Assembly: GCA_902799655.1 (NCBI GenBank)
Contig: CADCBH010000002.1
Span: 28,278 to 92,277 of the forward strand
Direction: 5' to 3'
DNA: 64,000 bases
Source of the DNA: an uncultured Bacteroidales bacterium
GTDB taxonomy: Bacteria > Bacteroidota > Bacteroidia > Bacteroidales > Bacteroidaceae
The notes below the pieces were generated by a model, which worked only from the letters and a program-made list of their open reading frames with translations, was not told the DNA's origin and ran no database searches. The position numbers and the translations under genes are program-made. How positions within the stretch are numbered: the stretch's first letter is position 1; each line of letters starts with the position of its first letter. Below, in pieces: positions 1-7,370 of this stretch.

Positions 1-21
1 ATGATGATGTTCGTGTGCCAT
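1..21 (-). CDS. Partial CDS, start of a His-rich protein running off the window
   Basis: Only the first seven codons are inside the window and they read MAHEHHH on the minus strand. The start lies about 30 bases downstream of a good TAnnTTTG promoter element at 53-60, which is the main reason to believe it. Histidine-rich N-termini of this kind occur in metal-handling proteins such as cation diffusion facilitators, but seven residues are not enough to name a family. No function is claimed. Confidence 0.5.
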
Positions 22-52
22 AATATTTTGCTTTTTTGTTTGAATTCTGCTG

Positions 53-60
53 CAAAGGTA
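53..60 (-). promoter_or_regulatory. Bacteroidetes -7 element (TACCTTTG) for the leftward partial gene
   Basis: The minus strand reads TACCTTTGC, a perfect match to the Bacteroidetes TAnnTTTG consensus. It lies in the gap between the end of the MATE gene and the leftward start at position 21. A clear TTTG -33 element at the right spacing is not obvious. Confidence 0.6.
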
Positions 61-92
61 GGCAAAACTTCCTGCAACCGAGTTGCAATCGG

Positions 93-1409
93 TCAGAAAG
101 TGTTGTTTTTTGCAATCCGGTTGCAAAAGAGCCATGTCTGTACAATACCGCGAATGGCCAGATAGACAATCATCGACAGCCATAGTCCATGATTGCCGAT
201 AGGCCCTGTCAGTGTGGCGACACCGCCGAAGAAGACGATGGCAGCCAGTACCGACGATAGCAGCATGCCTCTGGTGGCCGTGATGCCGATGAAGATGCCG
301 TCCCAGATGAAGGCTCCTACACCGGCTACGGGCAACAGATAGGCCCACCCGACATAGCTTGCCGACGCTTCTACCACGCTGGGCTCGTCGGTCAGCAGGT
401 GCAGGAAGGACTGACCGCCCACGACATAGACGGCGGTGAACAGCAGCGTCATCCCTGCTCCCCAGCGAAACAGCCGTCTGACCACGTCGCGGAAGGCCTC
501 GCCCTCGTGGGCGCCCCAATAGCGGCCACCCAGAGCCTCACCGGCATAGGCAAAGCCGTCCATGATGTACGACAATAGGAGGTAGAGCTGCATCAGCAGC
601 GTGTTGACCGCCAGGATAACAGCGCCCTGACGGGCTCCTGCCGAGGTGAAATACAGGTTGACAGCGACGAGGAATAGGGTGCGCAGGAAGATGTCGCGGT
701 TGACGCGGAAAAAGTCGCCAGCCGATGAGAGCGCCGTCTCCGACGGGATGTTCACTGATGGGCCGAACACCTGCCGGTAGTGGCGCCACAGAAAGACCAG
801 AGCCACCAGCAGTCCCGCATATTGTGCGACGACGGTTCCCAGGGCGACACCCTCCACCTTCATGCCCATGGCATAGACCAGCAGCAGTGATGCTGCGATG
901 TTGATGATGTTCTGCAGGATGCTGATGAGCATCGGGATGCGCGTGTTCTGCATGCCGATATACCAGCCTGTCAGCGCAAAGAGCGCCAGCGAGGGTGGGG
1001 CACCCCATACAACAATATAGAAATAGGTAGCGGCCCATGGTCGCACGTCGGCAGTAGGACCTATCAGCGTCAGCATCAGTTGGCACAGCGGTCGCTGCAG
1101 GATGATGATGAGCAGGGCGATACCTACGGCGATGGCCAGTGCGCGCTTCAGCAGCCGTACAGCGTCGGCCATGTTCTCCCGACCATAGGCCTGTGCAGTC
1201 ATTCCACTGGTGCCCATGCGCAGGAATCCGAATACCCAATATACCAGATTGAAAATCATCGAGCCCACGGCTATCGCCCCTATATAGACAGCATCGCCCA
1301 TGTGTCCCACAATGGCGGTGTCAACCAGTCCGAGCAGCGGCACCGTGATGTTTGTCACGATGGCGGGGATGGCTATCTGTAGTATCTGACGGTCGCGCTG
1401 ATGCATCAT
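93..1409 (-). CDS. MATE family efflux transporter (DinF-like)
   Basis: The 438-residue protein is almost wholly hydrophobic and has the length and roughly 12 membrane segments of the multidrug and toxin extrusion family. The N-terminus (IAIPAIVTNITVPLLGLVDT, then AIVGHMG) is the typical MATE/DinF opening. Such proteins sit in the inner membrane and export cationic compounds in exchange for Na+ or H+; the substrate here is unknown. Two ATG codons in tandem begin the frame, and a -7 element lies 8 bases upstream on the minus strand. The gene is divergent from the acyl-CoA synthetase gene. Family call secure, DinF subgroup likely. Confidence 0.9.
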   Translation of the reverse strand: MMHQRDRQILQIAIPAIVTNITVPLLGLVDTAIVGHMGDAVYIGAIAVGSMIFNLVYWVFGFLRMGTSGMTAQAYGRENMADAVRLLKRALAIAVGIALLIIILQRPLCQLMLTLIGPTADVRPWAATYFYIVVWGAPPSLALFALTGWYIGMQNTRIPMLISILQNIINIAASLLLVYAMGMKVEGVALGTVVAQYAGLLVALVFLWRHYRQVFGPSVNIPSETALSSAGDFFRVNRDIFLRTLFLVAVNLYFTSAGARQGAVILAVNTLLMQLYLLLSYIMDGFAYAGEALGGRYWGAHEGEAFRDVVRRLFRWGAGMTLLFTAVYVVGGQSFLHLLTDEPSVVEASASYVGWAYLLPVAGVGAFIWDGIFIGITATRGMLLSSVLAAIVFFGGVATLTGPIGNHGLWLSMIVYLAIRGIVQTWLFCNRIAKNNTF

Positions 1410-1416
1410 TTCAATG

Positions 1417-1424
1417 CAAAATTA
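1417..1424 (-). promoter_or_regulatory. Promoter -7 element (TAATTTTG) of the MATE gene
   Basis: The minus strand reads TAATTTTGC eight bases before the ATG, so the mRNA should have a very short leader. No convincing -33 element is seen. Confidence 0.6.
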
Positions 1425-1467
1425 CAAAATATTTCGCAAATCATCATTTAGAATTCATAATTATTTG

Positions 1468-1475
1468 TATCTTTG
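1468..1475 (+). promoter_or_regulatory. Promoter -7 element (TATCTTTG) of the acyl-CoA synthetase gene
   Basis: Perfect TAnnTTTG element 22 bases upstream of the ATG at 1498. It decides the start: the reading frame is open back to 1414, but those codons would lie upstream of the transcript. Confidence 0.7.
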
Positions 1476-1497
1476 CAGAAACTTAAAACAACAAGCT

Positions 1498-3582
1498 ATG
1501 ATTAACCGAGAACTCTTGGCACCACAGTCTATCGTGGTCATTGGCGGCTCCAACAACGTTCACAAGCCTGGTGGCGCCATCGTGCGCAATATCCTGCAAG
1601 GCAATTATCAAGGTACACTGCGTATCGTCAATCCCAAAGAAGATGAAGTACAGGGCATCAAGGCTTTCCACGATGCCCGCGAGATACCTCCCACCGAACT
1701 GGCTATCCTCGTGGTGGCTGCCAAGTTCTGTCCCGACTATGTGGAACTGCTGGCCAAGGACAAACAGACGCGCGCCTTTATCATCATCTCTGCCGGCTTT
1801 GGCGAGGAGACCGCTGCGGGTGGCGTTCTCGAACAGCGCATTCTCGATATCTGTGCACAGTATGATGCGGCACTCATCGGTCCCAACTGTATCGGTCTGC
1901 TCAACCGCTGTCATCACAGCGTGTTCACCAAACCCATTCCCAATCTGAATCCGCAGGGTGTCGATTTCATCAGCGGCTCGGGAGCTACGGCAGTCTTCAT
2001 CCTGGAGAGTGCCGTCATCAAGGGCCTGCAGTTCAACAGCGTGTGGAGCATCGGCAATGGCAAGCAGATCGGCATCGAGGATGTGCTGCAGTATATGGAT
2101 GAGCACTTCGATTCTGAGAAGGACTCGAAGGTGAAACTGTTGTATATCGAGAATATCTCCAACCCCGATAAGCTGCTCTTCCATGCCTGCAACCTCATTC
2201 GCAAGGGCTGTCGCATTGCTGCCATCAAGGCGGGAGCCTCGGAGAGCGGCTCGCGTGCGGCATCGAGCCATACCGGAGCCATCGCCTCCAGCGACTCTGC
2301 CGTTGAGGCTCTGTTCCGTAAGGCGGGCATCGTACGCTGCTTCTCGCGAGAGGAACTGACCACCGTGGGCTGTATCTTCACACTGCCACCTCTGAAGGGT
2401 CGCAATTTTGCTATTGTCACCCATGCCGGAGGCCCTGGTGTGATGCTGACCGACGCCCTCTCGAAGGGTGGTCTGCAGGTACCCAAGATAGAAGGTCCGA
2501 AGGCCGATGAGCTGAAGGCTCTGCTCTTCCCTGGCTCTGCCGTGGCCAATCCCATCGACATCCTCGCTACCGGTACGCCCGAACATCTGGGCATCGCCAT
2601 CGACTATTGCGAACACCACTTCGACGACATCGATGCCATCGCCGTTATCTACGGCACTCCCGGACTCACCCAGCTCTACGAGGCCTACGACGTGCTCGAC
2701 CAGAAGATTCGCGAGTGCACGAAGCCCGTGTTCCCTATCCTGCCCAGCATGCATACCGCCGGTCCTGAGGTCGCCGAGTTCCTGGCCAAGGGGCATGTCA
2801 ACTTCAGCGACGAGGTGACGCTGGCTACCGCCCTGTCGCAGATTATGAGTACGCCGCCACCCGCTTTCCCCGAGGTGCAGCTGTATGGCATCGATATCCC
2901 CGGTCTGAACAAGATTATCTATCGTGAGACCAACCGCCTGAAGTTCGAAGGCAAGGAGCGCGACTATCTGGCACCCGATGTGGTGCGCGAGATACTCACC
3001 TGTGCCGGCATCCCGTTGGTTCCCGAGATGGTAAGTATGTCGAAAGACGAACTCATCGCCTTTGCCGAGCGGGTAGGGTATCCCGTCGTCGCCAAGGTGG
3101 TCGGTCCCGTGCACAAGAGCGATGTGGGCGGAGTGGCCCTCAATATCCGCACTGCTGAACATCTGGCTTTGGAGTACGACCGCATGATGAAGATACAGGA
3201 TGCCACCGCCGTGATGGTGCAGAAGATGCTCAAGGGCACCGAGCTCTTCATCGGTGCCAAGTACGAGGAACGCTTCGGCCATGTGGTGCTCTGTGGTCTC
3301 GGCGGCATCTTTGTCGAAGTCCTCAAGGATGTCTCGTCAGGTCTCGCCCCGCTGTCCTACAACGAAGCCTATAGCATGATCCACTCGCTGCGTGGCTACA
3401 AGATACTGAAGGGTACGCGCGGTCAGAAGGGCATCAACGAGCAGCGCTATGCCGAAATCATCGTCCGTCTGTCCACCCTCCTGCGCTTCGCCACCGAAAT
3501 CAAGGAGATCGACATCAATCCCCTCCTGGCCCACGACAACGACGTCATTGCCGTCGATGCCCGCATCCTTGTGGAGCGTTAG
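1498..3582 (+). CDS. Acetate/acyl--CoA ligase (ADP-forming), fused alpha-beta type
   Basis: The 694-residue protein has a CoA-binding Rossmann domain (about 1-130, beginning LAPQSIVVIGGSN), a succinyl-CoA-ligase-like domain (about 150-450) with the phosphohistidine motif ASSHTGA near 260, and a C-terminal ATP-grasp domain (about 480-690, VAKVVGPVHKSDVGGVALN). Enzymes of this build convert acyl-CoA, ADP and phosphate to acid, CoA and ATP in the cytoplasm, giving substrate-level ATP during fermentation; the acyl specificity cannot be read from sequence. I chose ATG 1498 rather than the upstream in-frame ATG at 1414 because the promoter at 1468-1475 lies between them. It appears monocistronic. 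Confidence 0.9.
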   Translation: MINRELLAPQSIVVIGGSNNVHKPGGAIVRNILQGNYQGTLRIVNPKEDEVQGIKAFHDAREIPPTELAILVVAAKFCPDYVELLAKDKQTRAFIIISAGFGEETAAGGVLEQRILDICAQYDAALIGPNCIGLLNRCHHSVFTKPIPNLNPQGVDFISGSGATAVFILESAVIKGLQFNSVWSIGNGKQIGIEDVLQYMDEHFDSEKDSKVKLLYIENISNPDKLLFHACNLIRKGCRIAAIKAGASESGSRAASSHTGAIASSDSAVEALFRKAGIVRCFSREELTTVGCIFTLPPLKGRNFAIVTHAGGPGVMLTDALSKGGLQVPKIEGPKADELKALLFPGSAVANPIDILATGTPEHLGIAIDYCEHHFDDIDAIAVIYGTPGLTQLYEAYDVLDQKIRECTKPVFPILPSMHTAGPEVAEFLAKGHVNFSDEVTLATALSQIMSTPPPAFPEVQLYGIDIPGLNKIIYRETNRLKFEGKERDYLAPDVVREILTCAGIPLVPEMVSMSKDELIAFAERVGYPVVAKVVGPVHKSDVGGVALNIRTAEHLALEYDRMMKIQDATAVMVQKMLKGTELFIGAKYEERFGHVVLCGLGGIFVEVLKDVSSGLAPLSYNEAYSMIHSLRGYKILKGTRGQKGINEQRYAEIIVRLSTLLRFATEIKEIDINPLLAHDNDVIAVDARILVER

Positions 3583-3706
3583 GATGTGGCAACTCATATT
3601 TTGGGGAACTTGGGTCGGAGATACTTTTTTATTAACTTTTTCGGGAATAATCCTTGGCGATGTCGGAGAAATTTGATAATTTTTTTGGCTCGTAAACGGA
3701 AGTGGT

Positions 3707-4372
3707 ATGGAGAACGAAGAAAAGGACCAGAAAACCATCTTTGGGAAAGTGGCAAACTACAAGGAACTGCACGTCTACCAGAAGGCAGAGGTGCTGGTTC
3801 TTCTGACTGATGTTTTCTGTAAGCGCTTTCTGCCGCTATATGGCGACCGCCGTGTAGACCAGATGAATATGGCGGCGCGTTGTGGCAAGCAGAATATCGT
3901 GGAGGGGTGCGAGGAAGGCCTGACAAGCAGTCAGATGGAAGTGAACCTTGTCAACGTGGGTAGGGCCAGCTTTCAGGAACTTCGCGAGGACTACGAGGAT
4001 TATTTGAAAAGAAACAGCCTTGCCGTTTGGGACGTGAATCACCCACGTTTTGGGAAGATGGTGGAGTTCTGCCGTACGAACAACACGTGGGATGCTTATA
4101 AGGACATCGCCACGAAATGTGCTGCCGAAGAATTCTGCAACATGGCGCTCACCCTTTGTCATATCACCGACAGGATGTTTGAGGGTTACCTGAAACATCT
4201 GGAGAAGCGCTTCATAGAGGAAGGCGGCATCAAGGAGCGCATGCATGCAGCCCGCACGGGCTACCGCGAAGGCATCGACCGCCGCCTCCGCGAACTGGAG
4301 GCCGAAAACCAGCGGCTAAAAGCCGAGAACGAGGAGCTGAGGAGGAAACTGGCTGGGGCCAGTAAGGGCTAG
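3707..4372 (+). CDS. Four-helix-bundle protein (23S rRNA intervening-sequence type) with coiled-coil suffix
   Basis: The 221-residue protein begins with a segment typical of the four-helix-bundle family first met in 23S rRNA intervening sequences: KELHVYQKAEVLVLLTDVF, then NMAARCGKQNIVEGCEEGL and SFQELREDYEDYL. The region to about residue 170 resembles the suffix-domain variant found in Bacteroidetes. The last 40 residues are a charged coiled coil (LRELEAENQRLKAENEELRR). The biochemical role of the family is not known. The stop codon TAG is also the beginning of a 9-bp CTAG repeat array. Here the gene is chromosomal and not inside rRNA. Confidence 0.75.
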   Translation: MENEEKDQKTIFGKVANYKELHVYQKAEVLVLLTDVFCKRFLPLYGDRRVDQMNMAARCGKQNIVEGCEEGLTSSQMEVNLVNVGRASFQELREDYEDYLKRNSLAVWDVNHPRFGKMVEFCRTNNTWDAYKDIATKCAAEEFCNMALTLCHITDRMFEGYLKHLEKRFIEEGGIKERMHAARTGYREGIDRRLRELEAENQRLKAENEELRRKLAGASKG

Positions 4373-4450
4373 TAAGTACTAGTATCACTAGAAGTCCTAG
4401 TTTCACTAGTAGAACTAGTATCACTAGAAGTACTAGAGAGACTAGCAATG
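4369..4450. repeat. 9-bp tandem repeat array, consensus CTAGNANNA
   Basis: One 10-bp unit (4369-4378) is followed by eight exact 9-bp steps, each beginning CTAG: CTAGTATCA, CTAGAAGTC, CTAGTTTCA, CTAGTAGAA, CTAGTATCA, CTAGAAGTA, CTAGAGAGA, CTAGCAATG. The array overlaps the stop codon of the upstream gene. A sister array lies at 15150-15194, also directly behind a coding region. Confidence 0.9.
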
Positions 4451-4510
4451 TCTTTACACTATTTTTTCAACTTTTCTGCATGATAGCGCCCGAATATCAA
4501 GATTGTTTTG

Positions 4511-4518
4511 TAAATTTG
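4511..4518 (+). promoter_or_regulatory. Promoter -7 element (TAAATTTG)
   Basis: TAAATTTGC lies 17 bases upstream of ATG 4536. No good -33 element at 19-21 bp. Confidence 0.55.
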
Positions 4519-4535
4519 CAGAAAAATAGGAAAAA

Positions 4536-5489
4536 ATGGAAAGAGCGATTAATGCATGGAAAAGATACTATCAAAGTAACTTTGATTTTGAAGAAAATAA
4601 GGGTGATGAAGATATCGACTGCATAGCTTATGTGGTTCAGGAGTTTCTTTATACCGATAAAGCTTCTTTTGAGAACTTTAACTGCAAAATGACTCGACGT
4701 ATTAAGCTATTTGACTTTATGACGTTAGTTAGGCATTTTATGATTCCTTTATTTTCTGATTTCTACAAATCTACCCTTAGTGAATATGTTGTAAACCTTC
4801 AACAAAAGAGGTCAATGTCCGAACAATATGATACGATAGAATATATCAATAACAATGATGGGATGGTGGTTTATAATGCCTCATCAGAATTAATATTGTC
4901 TTTACTTTGGACGGTGTACATTATCGCTTATACTCACTATTTAACGGAAAAAACAAAATCATGGGAGGATAAGACTGATGCGATATATAAGATGATAAGG
5001 GAAAACTCTCCCTATGTAGAGTCTTTTATCAAAGAACAGTCTCCTTTAAAATATACACAGGAAGCTATAAGAATGTTGTCGAAAAGAGTACACAACAAAA
5101 GAGAGCAGGAAAAACAGGAACCAGAAATGAGTGAAACAAAGCTCGATGATACTGGCAAGCTGAATGCTCGTATTGCGGAATTAGAGGAGAAATGTAAGCA
5201 GCAGACTGAAAAGCTAAAGGAATACGAGGAACCTGTCGAACTACTTACCCCTCATGACAAGGTGAGACTCGACATATTGCTCGGCCTCATGGAAAACAAT
5301 GGTGCCAACCTCAATAAGCATGGAAACAAGACAAAGGCAGCACAACTTATGAAAGCTATCACCGGCTTACCCTTTCAGACATGCAAGAATTATTGTTCGG
5401 ATAGAAATGTCAATACCAAATTGCATGAAGAAGAGGTGCTCAAGATAAACACTCTTTTGCAGGCTCTTGACATGAAAATCAGACTTTAG
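4536..5489 (+). CDS. Hypothetical protein, AT-rich, coiled coil plus conserved-looking C-terminal module
   Basis: I do not recognise this 317-residue protein. The N-terminal 170 residues are helical and mixed, with one hydrophobic stretch near 123-135 (ELILSLLWTVYIIAYTHYL). A coiled coil spans about 205-230 (LNARIAELEEKCKQQTEKL). The C-terminal 80 residues (HDKVRLDILLGLMENNGANL, then HGNKTKAAQLMKAITGLP and CKNYCSDRN) look like a separate helical module. Codon use and base composition are clearly more AT-rich than in the neighbours, which suggests recent transfer. It has its own promoter and sits between two tandem-repeat arrays. Confidence 0.7.
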   Translation: MERAINAWKRYYQSNFDFEENKGDEDIDCIAYVVQEFLYTDKASFENFNCKMTRRIKLFDFMTLVRHFMIPLFSDFYKSTLSEYVVNLQQKRSMSEQYDTIEYINNNDGMVVYNASSELILSLLWTVYIIAYTHYLTEKTKSWEDKTDAIYKMIRENSPYVESFIKEQSPLKYTQEAIRMLSKRVHNKREQEKQEPEMSETKLDDTGKLNARIAELEEKCKQQTEKLKEYEEPVELLTPHDKVRLDILLGLMENNGANLNKHGNKTKAAQLMKAITGLPFQTCKNYCSDRNVNTKLHEEEVLKINTLLQALDMKIRL

Positions 5490-5577
5490 CTTAGTACAAA
5501 CCTTAGTACAGCAAAATACTAACTTAAGCAAAACTTTGTATTTCTGTTATTTTGAAACGGCCATAGTGTATTAGCTG

Positions 5578-5585
5578 TAATTTTG
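5578..5585 (+). promoter_or_regulatory. Promoter -7 element (TAATTTTG) in the 262-bp gap before the 5752 gene
   Basis: TAATTTTGC with a TTTG at 5551-5554 upstream (spacing 23, a little long). The predicted leader of about 160 bases contains the 11-bp repeat array. The rest of the gap 5490-5751 shows no gene. Confidence 0.45.
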
Positions 5586-5639
5586 CAGCGTCAGTGAGAG
5601 CAATAAACTCCGCTGAAGCATCGAGGCAATGCCTTTAGG

Positions 5640-5683
5640 TTACCTCTAGATTACCTCTAGGTTACCTCTAGATTACCTCTAGG
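5640..5683. repeat. 11-bp tandem repeat array TTACCTCTAGR
   Basis: Four exact 11-bp units, alternating TTACCTCTAGA and TTACCTCTAGG, so that the higher-order period is 22 bp. It lies in the putative 5' leader of the gene at 5752, ending 68 bases before the ATG. Confidence 0.9.
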
Positions 5684-5751
5684 TTATGAACCTCAACTAA
5701 AAACGATGCTAACAGCTGAGTAAGTCTTAAAAACACTGACACATATCACTT

Positions 5752-6744
5752 ATGGCAAAATCAGCCAATTTTTATGGTCTGCGTAAGGGCAGCACCAAGT
5801 CTCACACTTACAGTGTAGTTGATGGTAAGCAAATTACCAAGGACCGTGTTGAGGGCGGTAAGAACCCTCGTACTCTCTCTCAGATGACTCAACGTTGTCT
5901 TATGTCGACTTGCTCAGCAGCTTACTCGGCAATGAAGAGCATCTGTAATCACTCGTTTGAGGAAAAGACCGCAGGTATGCAATGTATGCGTGAATTCTGC
6001 AAGCAGAACTACAAGCAGCTTCGTCTTGCACATGAGTCAGGCAATGGCTTCTTTGGATTCAACAACTACAAGCAGTCTGGTCTTGTTCCTGGTAGCTACA
6101 TTATCTCTGATGGCTCGCTTCCCGAAGCACTGGTCGATGCTCAGGTCGATAGTGTCGATGTCACCAATAAGAAGGTGACTTTGACCTTGACAACTGCAGC
6201 CAATGGTACTATTGGCGAGGTGGCTGCCGACATGGGATGTCGCATCTTCGGTGACATGTGTACTGTAGCAGTGATGTACCCAAAAGCCGATGGAAGCTAT
6301 GGCTTTGGTGCTGTACGCTTCACTTACAAGAGTGGAGCAACAGTGCTGGACTCATTTGATGTGGCTGTTGCTGGCGATGCTGTATTTGCTACGCCCACAT
6401 TTACGTCAAACACGCTGAAGGTTGAAGTGCGTATGGCGTATGGTTTTGCAACAAGTGCCACAGCAGCCAAGGTTTTCATGGCAGCGATTACTTCACGCAA
6501 AGTAAATGGTAATTGGCTTCGTAGTAAAGCACAGTTCACCGTCACTACTTCTGCACCAGCTTTTGCTCAAGCCATTGTGACCTATCCCATCGGTCAGGAA
6601 CGCTTCCTCAATGGTGGTACCAACATCTCTGATCCATCACCGATTGGTGGTAGCACCGACACCGGAGGTTCTGGCAACACCGGCGGCACTACTGGCGGTG
6701 GCGGCACGAACCCTGGCGGTGGCGACTACAACGAGGGCGACTAA
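5752..6744 (+). CDS. Uncharacterised Bacteroidales protein, possibly DUF6266-like, with Gly/Thr-rich tail
   Basis: The 330-residue protein has no signal peptide. Its N-terminus (FYGLRKGSTKSHTYSVVDGK, then GGKNPRTLSQMTQR) has the pattern of Bacteroidetes proteins grouped around DUF6266, in which a short substrate-like opening is followed by NP.T..Q..QR; this assignment is from memory and weak. Residues 120-290 look beta-rich. The last 35 residues are almost entirely Gly, Thr, Ser, Asn and Pro (GGSGNTGGTTGGGGTNPGGG), a flexible tail. No function is known to me. A terminator hairpin follows, oriented for the opposite strand. Confidence 0.7.
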   Translation: MAKSANFYGLRKGSTKSHTYSVVDGKQITKDRVEGGKNPRTLSQMTQRCLMSTCSAAYSAMKSICNHSFEEKTAGMQCMREFCKQNYKQLRLAHESGNGFFGFNNYKQSGLVPGSYIISDGSLPEALVDAQVDSVDVTNKKVTLTLTTAANGTIGEVAADMGCRIFGDMCTVAVMYPKADGSYGFGAVRFTYKSGATVLDSFDVAVAGDAVFATPTFTSNTLKVEVRMAYGFATSATAAKVFMAAITSRKVNGNWLRSKAQFTVTTSAPAFAQAIVTYPIGQERFLNGGTNISDPSPIGGSTDTGGSGNTGGTTGGGGTNPGGGDYNEGD

Positions 6745-6761
6745 GCCGTTGGCAGGTATCT

Positions 6762-6804
6762 AAAAAGTATTCAGGCGGGCACCGTAGTGGATGTCCGCCT
6801 GAAT
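6762..6804 (-). terminator. Intrinsic terminator, copy 1 of a duplicated 38-bp sequence
   Basis: Arms ATTCAGGCGG (6769-6778) and CCGCCTGAAT (6795-6804) form a perfect 10-bp stem. On the minus strand the stem is followed by a T run (6762-6766), so it ends the leftward gene 6869-7240. The 38 bases 6767-6804 are identical to 7311-7348. Confidence 0.85.
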
Positions 6805-6868
6805 GCCGACATTATCGCCTTCCCATCTCCACTGCCTGATGAAGATACGGAAAGCTCTTTTCCCCCAC

Positions 6869-7240
6869 TTAACCTTTAACATTGATCTCTGGAAACATTT
6901 TTTCAACCCATTCGTCTGGGGCAATTTCGTCTGCTTCGTCTTCACGTATTGCTTGGTCGAAGTCAAAAGCCTCGTCATCATAGGGGTAGGGCTTACCGAT
7001 CATATAACCTTCGCTTTCCAATTCCGCGGCAATCTCAGGAACACAATACTGTTCGGTCTGTTTTTGGGCTTGAGTAAATCTTTCTGCAAAAGATTCGCTA
7101 TCCTTTGGGGTAATAACAGCATAAAGCTGTTGGAGTACGGCCACGTCTTGCTCGTTCTCCACCTTATCTACGATATAGTTGCGCAGGTGGGGAATGATGG
7201 AATTTGTATATGATTTAAGCAATGGTTCTTTGGCTTTCAT
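6869..7240 (-). CDS. Small hypothetical protein, acidic C-terminus
   Basis: This 123-residue protein begins MKAKEPLLKSYTNSIIP. The frame is open to 7267, but a -7 element overlaps that upstream ATG, so I chose the ATG at 7240. The protein is helical, with LRNYIVDKVENEQDVAVLQQ and an acidic stretch PYDDEAFDFDQAIREDEADE. I do not recognise a family; size and charge would fit a regulator or antitoxin, but no partner toxin is adjacent. It is a single-gene unit with its own promoter, and both it and the neighbouring sus operon end in the same 38-bp terminator. Confidence 0.7.
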   Translation of the reverse strand: MKAKEPLLKSYTNSIIPHLRNYIVDKVENEQDVAVLQQLYAVITPKDSESFAERFTQAQKQTEQYCVPEIAAELESEGYMIGKPYPYDDEAFDFDQAIREDEADEIAPDEWVEKMFPEINVKG

Positions 7241-7264
7241 GTGGATGCGTTCTTTATGACGTTG

Positions 7265-7272
7265 CAAAGTTA
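7265..7272 (-). promoter_or_regulatory. Promoter -7 element (TAACTTTG) of the 123-residue protein gene
   Basis: Minus strand TAACTTTGC, 25 bases before ATG 7240. It overlaps the more upstream in-frame ATG and therefore rules that start out. Confidence 0.65.
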
Positions 7273-7304
7273 GGGATTATTATTGAAACTTCCAAATGTT
7301 TGGC

Positions 7305-7348
7305 AAAAAAGTATTCAGGCGGGCACCGTAGTGGATGTCCGCCTGAAT
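7305..7348 (-). terminator. Intrinsic terminator of the susCDE arm, copy 2 of the duplicated sequence
   Basis: Same 10-bp stem as at 6769-6804 (arms 7313-7322 and 7339-7348), with six T residues on the minus strand (7305-7310). It lies 23 bases after the susE stop. Confidence 0.9.
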
Positions 7349-7370
7349 GGTGTTATAGGGTAGGGAGTGA

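Noticed and set aside
1483-3282. Long 599-residue antisense frame over the acyl-CoA synthetase gene
   Set aside because: It is a shadow frame caused by codon bias of the real gene; no promoter or protein features.
3583-3706. Promoter in front of the four-helix-bundle gene
   Set aside because: The region is T-rich but no TAnnTTTG element at a sensible distance was found.
4230-4448. Minus-strand frame with a Leu/Val-rich N-terminus over the 9-bp repeats, and its counterpart at 14962-15216
   Set aside because: The hydrophobic stretch is only the reverse reading of CTAG repeats, the rest is antisense to known genes, and no promoter is present.
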